Shown: positions 49,090-60,929, counted from the stretch's first letter. The stretch is DNA of 64,000 bases from Ovis canadensis (GCF_042477335.2 NC_091247.1:39483501-39547500); one strand, 5' to 3'. Numbers and translations: made by a program. The notes: generated from the sequence alone by a model not told the origin.

Positions 49090-49194
49090 TTAGAAGCAGA
49101 TTCCCTTGAATATCTTTAGCCTACTTCTCTCAACAGTACTATAGAAAACCCAAAGCAGATAAATATGTGATGATGTCACATCAAAAATAAGTTC

Positions 49195-49330
49195 TTTTGT
49201 TTATTGATTTATTGAGCATGTACTATGTGCCAAGCTTCATACTAGGTTCCGGGGATAAATAAATGGAATGCAGCCTCTGCATTCAACTTGTCTGAGAAGA
49301 CAGGCATTCTAACATTATCTCAGGAAAGAT
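49195..49330 (+). mobile_element. Ancient MIR/L2-type relic
   Basis: TTTATTGAGCATGTACTATG, then CAAGCTTCATACTAGGTTCC and GGGGATAAATAAATGGAATG follow a common mammalian-wide repeat pattern. Confidence 0.5.
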
Positions 49331-49334
49331 GACA

Positions 49335-50865
49335 CAACTCACAAGTATGCCAATCATGTAACAGAGAAAGACCATTCTTGTGCTTGGGATAACAGCTGGC
49401 GGATGCATATTTTGGAATTCTTTTTATCACAGATTTGGTCATTTGGCTTTATAACAGAACTCGCATGGATATTTCATGTTAGCTAAGCCAATGGATTATT
49501 ATGTAGTGGGAGTGGCAGAATCAGGTGACCATAGCAATCTCCTTAAACCAAGTCTTACATGCTGCTACTTTTTGGCGCTCCAAACTCCACTTAACTGTTT
49601 GATTGGTTGTTTAAAGAATTCAGTTTTCAATCCTAACTGCACAAATTCTCTGGAGGTAATTAACCAGTGATTCCTAACAAAACCTTGGTAGATAATTCGC
49701 TAATAATAATTTTGGATGGTATGTGAAAGACCAAACAAATAGCTTTGGTCCCTTGGACTTCTACATCAGAAGAAGCTTAATTGAAGGTGCTTATCTAAAA
49801 TTCACTTTGTCATCTTCCATTCACATCACTTTGTAAGGATTGCTTAAACTAAATTACTGTCTTATGACATCATATGATTGGATTGGAGCTTGACTCTGTA
49901 ACCTGACCTTTTACCATGGAAAAAAGAGAGATTTTCATGGGGAGGTAACTAAGTCTTTTAAGGCAAAATGATCATCCCTTTCTGTTTAGGAACCAAAAGT
50001 TTGACTCTAACTGTATCTGCTTTTGCAATATTACCTAAAGATTATTCATGGTTTGGAGTTTCTTTTTCTCTTTGTTCTATGCATGACATTTAATGAAGAT
50101 GGATCACATGCAGACTCTAATTTCACAAAGAACTGTATGATGCTCAGCAGCAGTTCTGTCACAAGACACTTAGGCTATCGCTCTGATATGGAAGATCTTC
50201 TCCAAGAAGCCCTTCTGGCATGCAACCTTCTGAACTTGTCAAGTGAAAGTAGTCAGAAAAGTGCCTACCCACCGATAAGGCAGGTCTCAACTGTTACTCT
50301 CTCCTTCCTTCTCCCTTCTTGCAGAGTGTCTGAGGCCAGCTGGGCTGACCTCCTTTGTTCCTTCCAACTTGGAGACGCAGTGAGTCTCAGTCATAGTGTT
50401 TGCCTCAGTGAGTCATGACACTGGGGAGCAAGGAGTTTCTTTGGGAATATTCTGGTAGTTACACAGTCTCAGACTGTGACAGTGGCATTCATATTGTGAT
50501 TTGGCTGAGATGAAGCTTATAAAACTACATGCCTTCTTCCTCCCCCAGGGAGTCATCACCTAGTAACAGTCACCTTCCCAGTTCAAAAAGATTGTGAGTG
50601 GTTTGCCTTGACCTTGCACTCTCTGGGGAAGGTCCTGGTGGTGATCACTCAAAGAAGGAATGTGTTTTACTCCTTTAAAATGTAGGTACACTGAGTTCTA
50701 CAGGTAAGGTGACCATATTTTCTTAATGAAAAAAAGAAAGGAGACTCATATTTTGCCTGGACAGAACATTGAAATTGGAACCATCCTAGGAAATCTAAAA
50801 ATATTAGAGGTTTCATGCAGTCTTTAGGGAAACCACAGAGGAGTCAGAGTACAGACTAGCCCACC
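49335..50865. other. Intergenic, unassigned
   Basis: No named element. The 131-codon plus frame at 50023-50418 starts with a hydrophobic stretch (FLFLFVLCMTF) but shows no family match and no clear promoter. Confidence 0.35.
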
Positions 50866-50872
50866 ACTCTGT

Positions 50873-50942
50873 GCTTGAATTAACCCAGGGTCTCCTGCAT
50901 TGCAGGTGGATTCTTTATCAGCTGAGCTACCAGGGAAGCCTG
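50873..50942 (-). mobile_element. Bov-tA SINE, partial
   Basis: CCAGGGTCTCCTGCATTGCA … GAGCTACCAGGGAAGCCTG is the complement of a Bov-tA head. Confidence 0.85.
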
Positions 50943-50968
50943 AATAATCACACAGTCAAGGTTTTATA

Positions 50969-51633
50969 CGGGCATACCTTGGAGATACTACAGATTTGGC
51001 TCTGTAGATCACCACAATAAAGCAAATATCACAGTAAGGTGAGTCACACACATATATTATTGGCCTCTCAATGCATATAAAATTATGCTTATACTTAGTT
51101 ATTAAGTGTGCAACAGTATTATGTCTAAAACAGCAGTGTATAAATCTTAATTTAAAGATATTTTATTTCTAAAAATATGCTGACCTTCATCTGAGCTTTC
51201 AGCAAATCATAATCTTTTTGCAATAGTAACATCACCATAACAAATATAATAACTGAAAAAACTTGAAATATTGTGAGAATTACCAAAATGTGACACAGAG
51301 ACACAGAGTGACCAAATGTTACTGGAAAAATGATGCTGATAGACTTGCTCCATGCAGAGTTGCTGCAAACCTGTGAAAAATGTAGTATTTGTGAAGTGCA
51401 AGAAAGAAAGTAACTCACTCAGTCATGTCTGACTCTTTGCAACCCCTTGGACTATACAGTCCATGGAATTCTCCAAGCCTGAATACTGGAGAGGGTAGCC
51501 GCTCCCTTCTCCAGGGGATCTTCCCAATCCAGGGATCGAACCCAGGTCTCCCACATTGCAGGTGGATTCTTTACTAGCTGAGCCACTAGGGAAGCCCTGA
51601 AGAAAGAAAAGCATAGTAAAAAGAGGTATGCCC
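50969..51633. mobile_element. Tigger-type (mariner superfamily) DNA transposon, non-autonomous
   Basis: Terminal inverted repeats GGGCATACCT (left) and AGGTATGCCC (right), flanked by TA on both sides. The inside carries the usual Tigger phrases (AATAAAGCAAATATCACAGT; TCTGAGCTTTCAGCAAATCA). Most of the transposase region is absent. A Bov-tA SINE is inserted near the right end. Confidence 0.85.
51411..51598 (-). mobile_element. Bov-tA SINE inside the Tigger element
   Basis: CAGTCATGTCTGACTCTTTG … GAGCCACTAGGGAAGCCCTG. AAGAAAGAAA occurs on both sides (51400-51409 and 51600-51609), giving the target-site duplication. Confidence 0.92.
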
Positions 51634-51639
51634 TATTTA

Positions 51640-52865
51640 CCTTCTCAGAGTCTAACCATGTGGACTACCATCTGTTCAGACAACTCAGAGGGAGCAATAC
51701 CAAGAGGGTGAGGTTGAATACAAATTTCCCCAACGCATGAAATTGGTGCAAGTTGTTTTGTCCTTTCAAATTTCAGTTTCATCTCCAAAATGGGGAGACA
51801 AATGACACCTTTCAGAGAGGGGCTCAGATGTAAGTGTAAAATGGCTGATATCAAGAGAGACTCAGGGCCCCGGGGTTATTCGTCTCCTCTAGCCACATGT
51901 TTGCAGAGCCTAGAAGACACGTGTGTCTTGGCTCCTCATGAAGCTGGAATTCAAATAACTTGAAACCTACTAATATTCTTCAGTGAAATAATTGCACTTA
52001 TTTGAGTAGCTTTTTTTTTTCTCTCCTTCTGAGCTGCTTTCCAGATCTGAGTGTCTTGTGAGGCGTGAAAGGCAGCTTATCTTGCTGAGAGTGTGGAATA
52101 AAACCTTAGCAGCTTCTGGTGTTAAAGGGCTTGACTTATCTCAGGGTGGTGGCAGAGCGCCCTGGCTGGCTTTGCAGCTTTGTCTTCGCACTCTGGACGG
52201 TTGCTTAGCGCAGCTGTCAAACACCTCGAGTGATCCTAAGAGCACGCTGACGGACAGTCTATGCCACTAGGTATATCCTAGGTCAGTGGGCATTTTCCTT
52301 TTTAGCACTGACTCCTGAAGACACACATGCCAAAAAATATTTTGTTAGCTTTAAAGAACTATGAAAATGTGAATTAAGATACAAATAATGTAATCTTTTG
52401 TGACAGGGAAATCTTGTCTCATTTCATGAATAACTGTGTTCCTGAAAGCAGTGTAACAAAATCAATTTACCATGTAATTGGGGAACTCTGTTCCAAGGAA
52501 CTGTTGGTGACATTTTTTCTAAAGCTAATAATGATAATACTATTTTGCTACTTTGGAATTTGATAGATAGAATAAATTTATAGGCTTTTGTTTTTAAGCA
52601 AAGGTGGATAGGACAATGATTTATCTCCTTTTTATCTTCTGCAGTTGGAGATAGCATATGAAGCACTAGCTCTTGGGGTGAAAGGAGCTTTTCTCCCAGG
52701 ATTTCTTTTTTTTTCTCTCCCAAGAGTCTCTATGTCATCAAGACAAAGGTTCAAAATTACTCTTTCATATTAAGCTCTTACTTTATCTCAATTTGATTTT
52801 TGCAGAAAAAGTAAAGTAGAGAGTATTCTCCAAGGGTATCTAAGCTATTTTTAACTCTTTGCTCC
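51640..52865. other. Intergenic, unassigned
   Basis: No recognised transposon or gene. 52010-52020 is a T run. Confidence 0.4.
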
Positions 52866-52879
52866 TGCATTCAAGTTTT

Positions 52880-53178
52880 TTTTTTTTATTTTTTAAATTT
52901 TAAAATCTTTAATTCTTACATGCATTCCCAAACATGAACCCCCCTCCCACCTCCCTCCCCATAACATCTTTCTGGGTCATCCCCATGCACCAGCCCCAAG
53001 CATGCTGCATCCTGCGTCAGACATAGACTGGCGATTCAATTCACATGATAGTATACATGTTAGAATGTCATTCTCCCAAATCATCCCACCCTCTCCCTCT
53101 CCCTCTGAGTCCAAAAGTCCGTTATACACATCTGTGTCCCTTTCCCTGTCTTGCATACAGGGTCGTGACGACCCTGTA
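52880..53178 (-). mobile_element. Ruminant L1 3' end, antisense, with snap-back 5' junction
   Basis: T-rich left end, then CATCCCCATGCACCAGCCCC and CCCAAATCATCCCACCCTCT. TGCATTCAAGTTTT at 52866-52879 and 53179-53192 flanks it. The last bases (53152-53182) form a perfect inverted repeat with 15-bp arms. Confidence 0.92.
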
Positions 53179-53182
53179 TGCA
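53152..53182. repeat. Perfect palindrome, 15-bp arms, 1-base centre
   Basis: TGCATACAGGGTCGT (53152-53166), G, then its exact complement ACGACCCTGTATGCA (53168-53182). It marks the 5' junction of the L1 fragment. Confidence 0.97.
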
Positions 53183-53332
53183 TTCAAGTTTTAGGATCAT
53201 CTTTTCAAGTTCAGTTAAAAGTCGTGTTAGGATTGTGATTGGGATCTTATTGAATCTATATACTAACTGGGGATTCTTGACAGCTTCGTTATATTCTCTC
53301 CCTACTCATGGACTTAGAATGGCGCTGCCAGG

Positions 53333-53450
53333 ACTTCCCTGGGGGTCCACTGGTTGCGACTCTCCACTCCCAATGCAGGGGAATGCGTTTGATCACTGGT
53401 TGGGAAACAAAGATCCCACATGCCACACAGCATGGCAATAGTGAAAAATA
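53333..53450 (+). mobile_element. tRNA-Glu-derived SINE (CHR type)
   Basis: AGGACTTCCCTGGGGGTCCA head, GATCCCACATGCCACACAGC, and an A-rich end. Confidence 0.85.
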
Positions 53451-53454
53451 ATGG

Positions 53455-54635
53455 TGCTGTATTCATATCAGTCTCCTTTCCTGCCCTTCAATGAGTTTTG
53501 TCTTTTTTTTTTTTTACTCCTGGGAACCATGCTTTACATGGTTTGAGTCATTTATTATAGAGTTTTGGGAATCCACACAATACCTTAAAACAGTGCTTGC
53601 TTTCCCACATAAACTATGCTCTTTGTCCAAGAGACTATCTCCTGCTCTTTTGTGGATCCTGGGAATAAACAGGGCCAGCAACAGATGAGACAGCCTCATT
53701 CAGCCCCCAGAACAAGTGTTGGCAAGGATGTGGAATAACAGGTACTCCTGCTGGGATGAACAGAATTGGGAAAAACAATTTTAATTTGGCAATAAGATTA
53801 CTCATAATACACTGTAAATAATGAGGAAAAAAGAAATAACCCAAGTGTCTATCAACAGCATAATCAAAAAGCACATCTTTATTTATTTGTAAAGCTGGTA
53901 ACTATATAGTTATGAAAATCAATGGATTACAGGTTAAAAAGTGCAAAAACGTAGGCCATACAAAAGACATACAGCATAATTCAATTTATGTATAAGTTAA
54001 AACATGGAATTGGTTCATTTGCAGTAAAGTCACAAAAGTGTAACAGATTAATTAATTAAAAATTTTAGTCTGATAGACTATTGGACTCTGTTGGAGAGGA
54101 GATGAATTGGAAAGGGTTACACTGGAGATTTTAAAGGTACTTGCCTTTTTCATGTTTTAATTTTTAAGTGGTAGGTACATGAGTGTGCCTGTTCTATTAT
54201 TGTCTTCAAACTTTTGATGTATTTCATATAAATACTTTATATATATAGTACAATCATAATAAAATTTTAGAAGAATGATAAACCAATTCTTTGCAAAGTT
54301 TTAGTTGAATGGTATGTAATACCATTATATACCATTCTAGAACATAAACCAACCTAGATATACATACTGTGTTTCAAGAAAACACATGCACATTTAAATA
54401 ATGGTTTAAATAATATTAAAATTATTACATATTATATTACTTATAATAATTTTAATAATTGTTATTTATTTTTAATGGCATTTATGTTTTTATGAAAGTA
54501 CTGTAAGTAATCTCAAGCAGAAGATATTTGAGTGTTTGATATCATTTTTCCTTGAGTGACTGTGACTGTTTATTAACCACTGTGGGGAAAGTAAAGCTCT
54601 AGGCACTTATGATATATCTTGGAACATAACTAGGA
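53455..54635. other. Intergenic, AT-rich
   Basis: Contains a T run (53503-53514) and a very AT-rich stretch (54380-54490). No gene recognised. 53700-54060 may be an old L1 remnant. Confidence 0.35.
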
Positions 54636-54639
54636 TTCC

Positions 54640-55330
54640 TGCCATTCTGGAACACATATTCTAGCTAGGGGGTGAGGAGCAGATGGCAAAGAGAGGCAGA
54701 TAGACAGACTGAAAACAATGAGTATACTATGTAAGTAAATTGGATTATATCTTGTGTTGAGAGGTGATAAGCGACCACAGGAGAAGGGTTGGTAGGTTCT
54801 GGCTTGCTGAATGAGCTGCCATTTTGAAGAGTGGTCAGGGTGGGCTTCATGGAGGAGGTGGCTTCTTAGCAGAGACTTGAATGGGGTGAGGAGAGGGACC
54901 ATGTGGATTACTGGAGAAAGCTTGTTTCAGGTGGAGGGAACAAAGGCCCTAAAATGGGAACAGGCATGGGGTGTTTAGGAATAGCAAGAAGACCTCTGGC
55001 CCCAGAGTGGAGTTAGCAAGTAACAATGACATCAGAGCAGCAGTGGAAGATCATGAGGACTTTTGTAAGACTTTGTCTTTTTGTCTGAGTGAGGAAAGGA
55101 GTGATGGTACAATATCATATCAGGATCTGGTTATCATAGTGAGAACAGATGGTTAGGAGTTGAGGGCAGAAGCAGCTGGTAGCCTGCTACCATAATCCAG
55201 GCAAGAGGCAATGTGGCACAGATGGTCTTCAAGTATTTCTGAGACTGGTGATATTCTATGAAGAAAAAAATGTGATTTAAGTACTCTGCATTTTTCTTGG
55301 ACCTACATTCCAGGTAAGTGAATATATGAA
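54640..55330 (+). mobile_element. Ancient mammalian-wide repeat relic
   Basis: GGTGGGCTTCATGGAGGAGG … GGAGGGAACAAAGGCCCTAA … AGGATCTGGTTATCATAGTG follows an old widespread mammalian repeat (CR1/L2-like). The family is not certain. Confidence 0.4.
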
Positions 55331-55619
55331 CAATTGCTCTCAATCTTGGAATATGTGGGCAGTTGTATTTGAAATCTGAATACCCAATGTCTTTACACTT
55401 TAATAAAATTGTAAGTTTTCCTTTGCTACTTTAAAAATCCTCTTGCAAGGTTATGGAAATTCTACCCAATGGAATTATGCAATTATTACAATGAATGGTT
55501 ATAAACACTATATGCCAAATTGAAAAACACTTAAGATGAAGCGGTCAGTGAAAAATAAAAACAAGAGAAAGGTGTGTATTTGCACAGTATGATTATTAAA
55601 AAAATCTATGACTTTCTAA

Positions 55620-56085
55620 TTGGTCCAGCCCATTTCCTTTTGGACTTATCATATGGCTTCCCCTTTCTTGGCTTCCTATAGCCATCTTGACCTTCCCATT
55701 GATGCTTAAGCCTCCCAAGCATCCTGTTTCTTCAGAGCCTTTGCATGAGCTATTCCTCTGCATGCAGTCCCCTGGTGTGTGCTCCACGGGATCCCTGGGC
55801 CCACCCGACTGACTCCCTCACCTCCACCTGTAAGGCCTTAACAGTGAAACAGCAGTCCCCTCCCCCCTCGGCTCTTCTTCACATCCTTTTGCTTCAGTTT
55901 GGTTTTGCCATTGTCCTTATCACCACCCAATGGGTACTTTGCTTGATTTGTGTATTTGTCTCTCTCCCTCCGACTGAAAAGTAAGCTCCACAAGTTCAGG
56001 GGTTTGGTATGTTTCCTTCAGGTTTTGTTTTTGAACCATATCTGGCACATAGTAGGTACATGCAAGAAACTGTTGAATGGAAGAC
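55620..56085 (+). mobile_element. Ancient L2 LINE 3' end
   Basis: Ends with AGTAAGCTCCACAAGTTCAG, then ATCTGGCACATAGTAGGTAC, the usual L2 3' pattern. Confidence 0.6.
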
Positions 56086-56089
56086 TATT

Positions 56090-56920
56090 ACAAAGGCTTG
56101 AATTTTTTAAAATTGCTAACAATTACTGACGATGATTCACATTCTAGGCCTCATTGGAGAGTGAAGGGATCAGGTGGAAGGTTATTGAAGGACGGACCTA
56201 AGACCCAACATCGAAAAGTTGAGTTGAGGCACTGGCTCCTGTGTGTTAGGGCATGAGAAGCACTTGGCACACTGGTAACCTTGGGTCAGCAGCCACCTAA
56301 CTGTTGAGGGGTCAGTAGGGGCAAGGGTAAACATCTCCTACGGAGAAGGTGAACTATGGCCTATGGAGTTAATGAGAAATACCACTGCCAAGGCAACTTC
56401 TAATCCTAGAAGGAGGTCCTGGCAGACCATGTCAAAAGAGAAAAACCCGCCCTGGGAACAGAAGCACCCAAGCCCCCCTCAGTGGATTCCTACATCTGGT
56501 ACAGTAGGCACCATCTGGGAGGGAGAAAAAAAGGCAGCTGGAGAGCAGATTTAGTAGAAGCTTGGAAATGAACAGAGCAAGCTGTCATCCTCATATTGAC
56601 CCTGCAAGTTTTAACAGCATGTAATTTTCAGAGCTCTGGCTGAGGAATTCCCAGCACAACTTAGATTCACCTGTTATACATGGTATAGCAGTACTATGTC
56701 ATGCTAAAAGTTATTATCATATTCCCATACCAGTTGGTAGATAGCTGCTGTCTGAGCTCCTTCCTCAGCATTACACCCCAGTCTCCCCAAGATTCAGAGC
56801 TTAAGAGGTGAAGCTTGGGCCTGTGGGCTCCTGCTAGTATCTCTTTTAATTGGCTGGGACCTATTATATGTGTATCTTCCTGAGCAATTTTATTATATAC
56901 CTGTAGAGGCTATGTCTACA
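56090..56920. other. Intergenic, unassigned
   Basis: No named element or coding signal. Confidence 0.4.
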
Positions 56921-56924
56921 AATG

Positions 56925-57374
56925 TGAAATAAGTCAGAAAGAAAAAAACAAATATTATATATTAACACATATAAGGAATCTAGAAAAATGGTACCGATAG
57001 ACCTATTTGCAAAGCAGAAATGGAGACACAAACATAGAGAACAAATATATGGACACTAAGTGGGGAAAGAGGTGGGGTGGGATGAATTGGGATATTGGGG
57101 CTAGCATATATACACTATTGTGTATAAAATGGCTACCTGATGAGAGCCTACTGCATGGCATGGCGAGCTCTACTCAGTGCTCTATGGTGACCTGAGAAGG
57201 GAAGGAAATCCAAAAAAGAGGGGATATGTGTATGTGTGGCTGTATATGCATATACAGCTGTATCTGTATATATGGCTGTATCTGTATATGTATGGCTGAA
57301 TCATTTTGCTGTGCAACAAAAAGTAACACCGAATTGTAAAGCAACTACACTGCAATAAAAATTAAAAAAAAAAG
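56925..57374 (+). mobile_element. Ruminant L1 3' UTR, sense
   Basis: ATAAGTCAGAAAGAAAAAAA … TGCTGTGCAACAAAAAGTAA … CTACACTGCAATAAAAATTA plus an A-rich tail. A TG-rich simple repeat lies inside at 57225-57295. Confidence 0.85.
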
Positions 57375-57635
57375 GAATGTGGAGATATTTGGACTTTTCA
57401 GAGTCATTAGAGAGTCACCAGGAAAAAAAAGCCCGAGAAAACTGTGGTAATAAAGAGACTCTGTAGCTAAAATGTAAGATGCCTGGAAGAGGGAGGAAGT
57501 TGTGTATGCTGCTTTCATGCCTAAAGTCCAATCTTCTGCCTTATTTACCCAGCACAGGTGAGAAGCATAAGGACCTTGCATTCCAAGAAGTCATAGGGAT
57601 TGATATGTGGTTGTAGACATTTTCCTATTCTATCT

Positions 57636-57838
57636 TTGTGTGCGTTAGTTGCTCAGTAATGTCCGACTCTTTTACGACCCCACGGACTGTAGCCCATCAG
57701 GCTCCTCTGTCCATGGGGATTCTCCAAGCAAGAAAACTGGAACCATTCCCTTCTCTAGGGGATCTTCCCAACCCAGGGATCAAACCCAGGTCTCCTGCAT
57801 TGCAAGCAGATTCTTTACCGTCTGAACCACCAGGCAAA
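57636..57838 (-). mobile_element. Bov-tA SINE
   Basis: GTTGCTCAGTAATGTCCGAC … CTCCTGCATTGCAAGCAGAT … GAACCACCAGGCAAAGG. Confidence 0.9.
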
Positions 57839-57839
57839 G

Positions 57840-59117
57840 GCTCACTTCTATCTCTAGATCAACCCCAAAGTTAGACATTTGTGATGCGGAAATGGGTCCA
57901 AATATTTAACCCCACTGATACTCTAACACAGAGTACAGTGAAGCCAGTGAAATCTCAGTTGCACACCTTAGCCCTGAGAATGTTCATAACCAGAATTCTG
58001 CAAAGCAGGATGCCTCTCTCTCCTGACATCTGAAACCAGCGCACCCGGGTTATAAGTACCACCACTTACTCGGCTGTCCTGTGGCAGTTAGACGCACATG
58101 CCTGCCATTCAGAGTTTTGGAGTGTGCGCTGACATTTCTGTGTGTGTGTGAAGATAAACGGGCGCTGGTTTCGATGCAAAGTGTCATATAGGGGCCCTGC
58201 TGGTATGCTGCCAGGAGCCTGACAGTAAAGCCCACGGGATGGAGTATGGCCCTTGGACTCACTCACTTGTGGACCTGTTCAGGTTGCAATCTATTTTCAG
58301 TCTACAATTGTCTTTTTAATGGAGGGGCAGAAGCTTTCATTGAAATAGAGCATTGAATCAAATCCACAGCTATTAAAGAGATGACCAATTTTGTGGAGGG
58401 ATTCTTTTTTTATCCCCTCAAAATACAGATCTTTTCTCTGATAGTTAAAAAAAATTGCTATAAAAATTTGCATTTTAAGAGGGGGAAGAATTAGAAGATG
58501 ACAATAAACCATAGGGAACCTAGAGGAAAAAAGGAGAGATGCTATAGTTATCTTATGGGAGGAAATGTAGGAAAATGTAACTCAGAAACTAAGACTATTT
58601 GAGGGCATCAAATACATAGACACAGACCTCTGAACCAAGGCGTGCCCTGAACAGGTCAGAGAGACACCAACCCCAATATCTCAGCAGAAAAAGCAACCCT
58701 GGCGGGTTGTCTGCAGAACTACCCTGATGGCTGCATGCTGCTCCCGCCACTAATTAGGGTTGAAAACTGGGATGTCTTTGACTTGTCTTTCCCTACAGCA
58801 GACACACAGTCAATTCCACCATTGTTTTCCAGACCAAGGCACTTGGCGCTTTTCACCTTTGTTTGCAAGCTTTTACTTGAACCTTTTGATGGTCATTTGA
58901 TTTAACCATAAATATGAATTGGGCAGAGATTGTGGTCTTCTTAGTAACTCATCACACAGGTGAAGGACCTGAGCACCACACCCAGCTGCAAACCGTCACC
59001 TGCCTTCTCCTGATTGTGGACTCCCTGGGGACAGGCTGGCCTGGCCTAGCTAAACTGCCTCTGCCCAAACTAGGGGAAACCTGGTTAAATGGCCTGATTA
59101 TTTTCTTGTTTCATAAG
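57840..59117. other. BMP10 distal 5' flank, unassigned
   Basis: No named transposon across about 1.3 kb, 1 to 2 kb before BMP10. It is a candidate for regulatory DNA, though no element can be named with confidence. Confidence 0.4.
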
Positions 59118-59315
59118 AGTCAGACTGCCTGGATTCAAATCCTGGCTCTATCACTTTGTTGCTTTGTGACTTCTGGCAACTTATCGAACCTTAGTGACCC
59201 ATATAGGCCATGGGGATAATAGTAGGGTTATTATAGGAAGCACATTTGGTGATATATGCAAAGCACTTAGTACAATGCCTCTTCGTAGGAAAGCACCTAA
59301 TAAATTTTAGTTTCT
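59118..59315 (+). mobile_element. MIR SINE
   Basis: AGTCAGACTGCCTGGATTCA, TGGCTCTATCACTTTGTTGC, AAAGCACTTAGTACAATGCC: a well-kept MIR. Confidence 0.85.
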
Positions 59316-59803
59316 GTCATAATGAAGCACTTGCCCTATTTTCCCAAAGCCATTTTAGCCAGATCAAATCTGTATGAAAAAGGCTATTGCCCATGAAGTT
59401 TATACTTTCCCGTTTCTAATAATGTCAGCTTCCAACGATTTATGTAAGATCATTCATATGTATTAACTTAACTTGGAAATGTTGGCTATTTTGTCTTTCT
59501 TCAGAAAAGCTTATGTGAGGATGAAACCCCATCACTTGCATTAATACGTATCACCATTGATGTGTGTCCTGTAGATTCCTAATGTCTATTTTATGCATGT
59601 GTGAAACCAAACCACGTAAAAGTAGAATTTAGGCATTCCTGCCAAAAGGAAGTGAATTAAAAGGAGAAGCAGAGCCTTTTCGAGGAGAAAATTGTCCTAT
59701 CTCTCAGCCAGTGTCAGAATGTGGAAATGTTTACAAAATGCTCATTAAAAGAAAAAAGGATTGCAAGATAGAAACAAAATCTGGTGAGCAGTTTACACTA
59801 GGG

Positions 59804-59978
59804 AGATAAGAAAGGCTAGGCCCCTATGGGGGATTTGTTATCCAATTACTGCAACCTGATTTTTTGGTTGGGGGGGAGAGGAAGAGTGGTAAGGGGGAGG
59901 GGGAGAGAGGGGAAGTTTCCAAACTTGTCTCCAGTGACACGAGACATTTATGCTCCGCGAGATAAAACTGCCACTTAG
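59804..59978 (+). promoter_or_regulatory. BMP10 proximal promoter: GATA, CCAAT, polypurine tract and TATA-like motif
   Basis: In order: AGATAAG (59804-59810), TTATCC (59838-59843, GATA site on the other strand) overlapping CCAAT (59842-59846), a G/A tract with only two T (59870-59914), GATAAAAC (59960-59967; TATA-like or GATA) and CCACTTAG (59971-59978, NKX-like). The ATG follows at 60032. BMP10 is a cardiac gene and GATA and NKX2-5 are cardiac regulators. Use of these particular sites is inference. Confidence 0.45.
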
Positions 59979-60031
59979 AGCCCCAGGAGCGCTAAACCTT
60001 CCTGGGCTGGCCTCGGGGCTGGAGCAGAGTC

Positions 60032-60365
60032 ATGGGTTCCGTGGTCCTGCAGCTGTGCATTCTCTCCTGCCTGCTGCTTCACGCGGTTTCTGGCAACCCT
60101 ATCATGAGTCTGGAGCAGTCGCCCCTGGAAGAAGACATGCCCCTCTTCGATGATGTCTTCTCAGAGCAAGATGGTGTAGACTTCAACACACTGCTACAGA
60201 GCATGAAGAATGAGTTTCTCAAGACATTGAACCTGTCTGACATCCCCATGCAGGACTCGGCCAAGGTTGACCCACCAGAGTACATGCTGGAGCTCTACAA
60301 CAAATTCGCGACAGATCGCACCTCCATGCCATCCGCCAACATAATCAGGAGTTTCAAGAATGAGG
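60032..60365 (+). CDS. BMP10: Bone morphogenetic protein 10, coding exon 1 (partial gene)
   Basis: BMP10 is a secreted TGF-beta superfamily ligand made in the heart; it signals through ALK1/BMPR2-type receptors. Exon 1 encodes 111 residues plus one base. Residues 1-21 form a signal peptide ([20 protein letters not shown]). The start of the latency prodomain follows, with [20 protein letters not shown], the N-glycosylation sequon NLS at residue 67, and [19 protein letters not shown]. It matches human BMP10 closely from residue 24 onwards. The donor is GAGG|GTAAGT after base 60365, phase 1, as in human. The ATG has G at -3 and +4. The mature cysteine-knot domain is in exon 2, which is not in the window. 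In the genomic sequence the frame reads on into intron and stops after a few codons, so a single-exon reading would be wrong. Confidence 0.97.
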
Positions 60366-60929
60366 GTAAGTGGAGATTTTACTGATTAAATTTGGCTTGA
60401 GTTTTCAGAAGTGGTGGGTAAATTTACAATGGGTGGAAATAATACAGCTAAGAGTAAAGACATCTATAGAGGGGTATGTGTACACAGATATTCCAAAGCA
60501 ATGCACATTTTGGTCTATACTATTTTTATGGTCATTTTCCAGATAGTACTAAAAGGTATTAAAGAATAGCTTTTTAATCCAGTGCCATAAAGTGTCTACC
60601 ATTTCACTATCATAATTGGCTCTTTGCAAAATTTCAATTTTGACAGCAGGTAATAAAAAATATTAATGTTGGTCTACCACTACACCTTCGTCATTTTCCA
60701 GGTAGGCCTCAGTCCCATTTGGCTTTTAATTGACTCCAGGTTTGTGAACTTCTACTTCAAATGAAAAGGTTGAAAAAAAGACAAAATACAGAGTTGTGAT
60801 TTGTGTTTCACTCAAACTCTGACGGAGTTTTCATTTTGTGACTTGATGTAAAAAATATTCAAACAGGATGGAAACTTACATTTTAGAGATTCTCCCTAAA
60901 TTTTTGTTTTGTTTGATGTGTCATGCAGG

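Noticed and set aside
50023-50418. 131-codon plus frame with a hydrophobic start
   Set aside because: The hydrophobic stretch lies after residue 12, no TATA motif or family match is seen, and composition after residue 60 looks random.
59950-60153. 67-codon frame overlapping BMP10 exon 1
   Set aside because: Out-of-frame shadow of BMP10; it starts in the predicted promoter/5' UTR.
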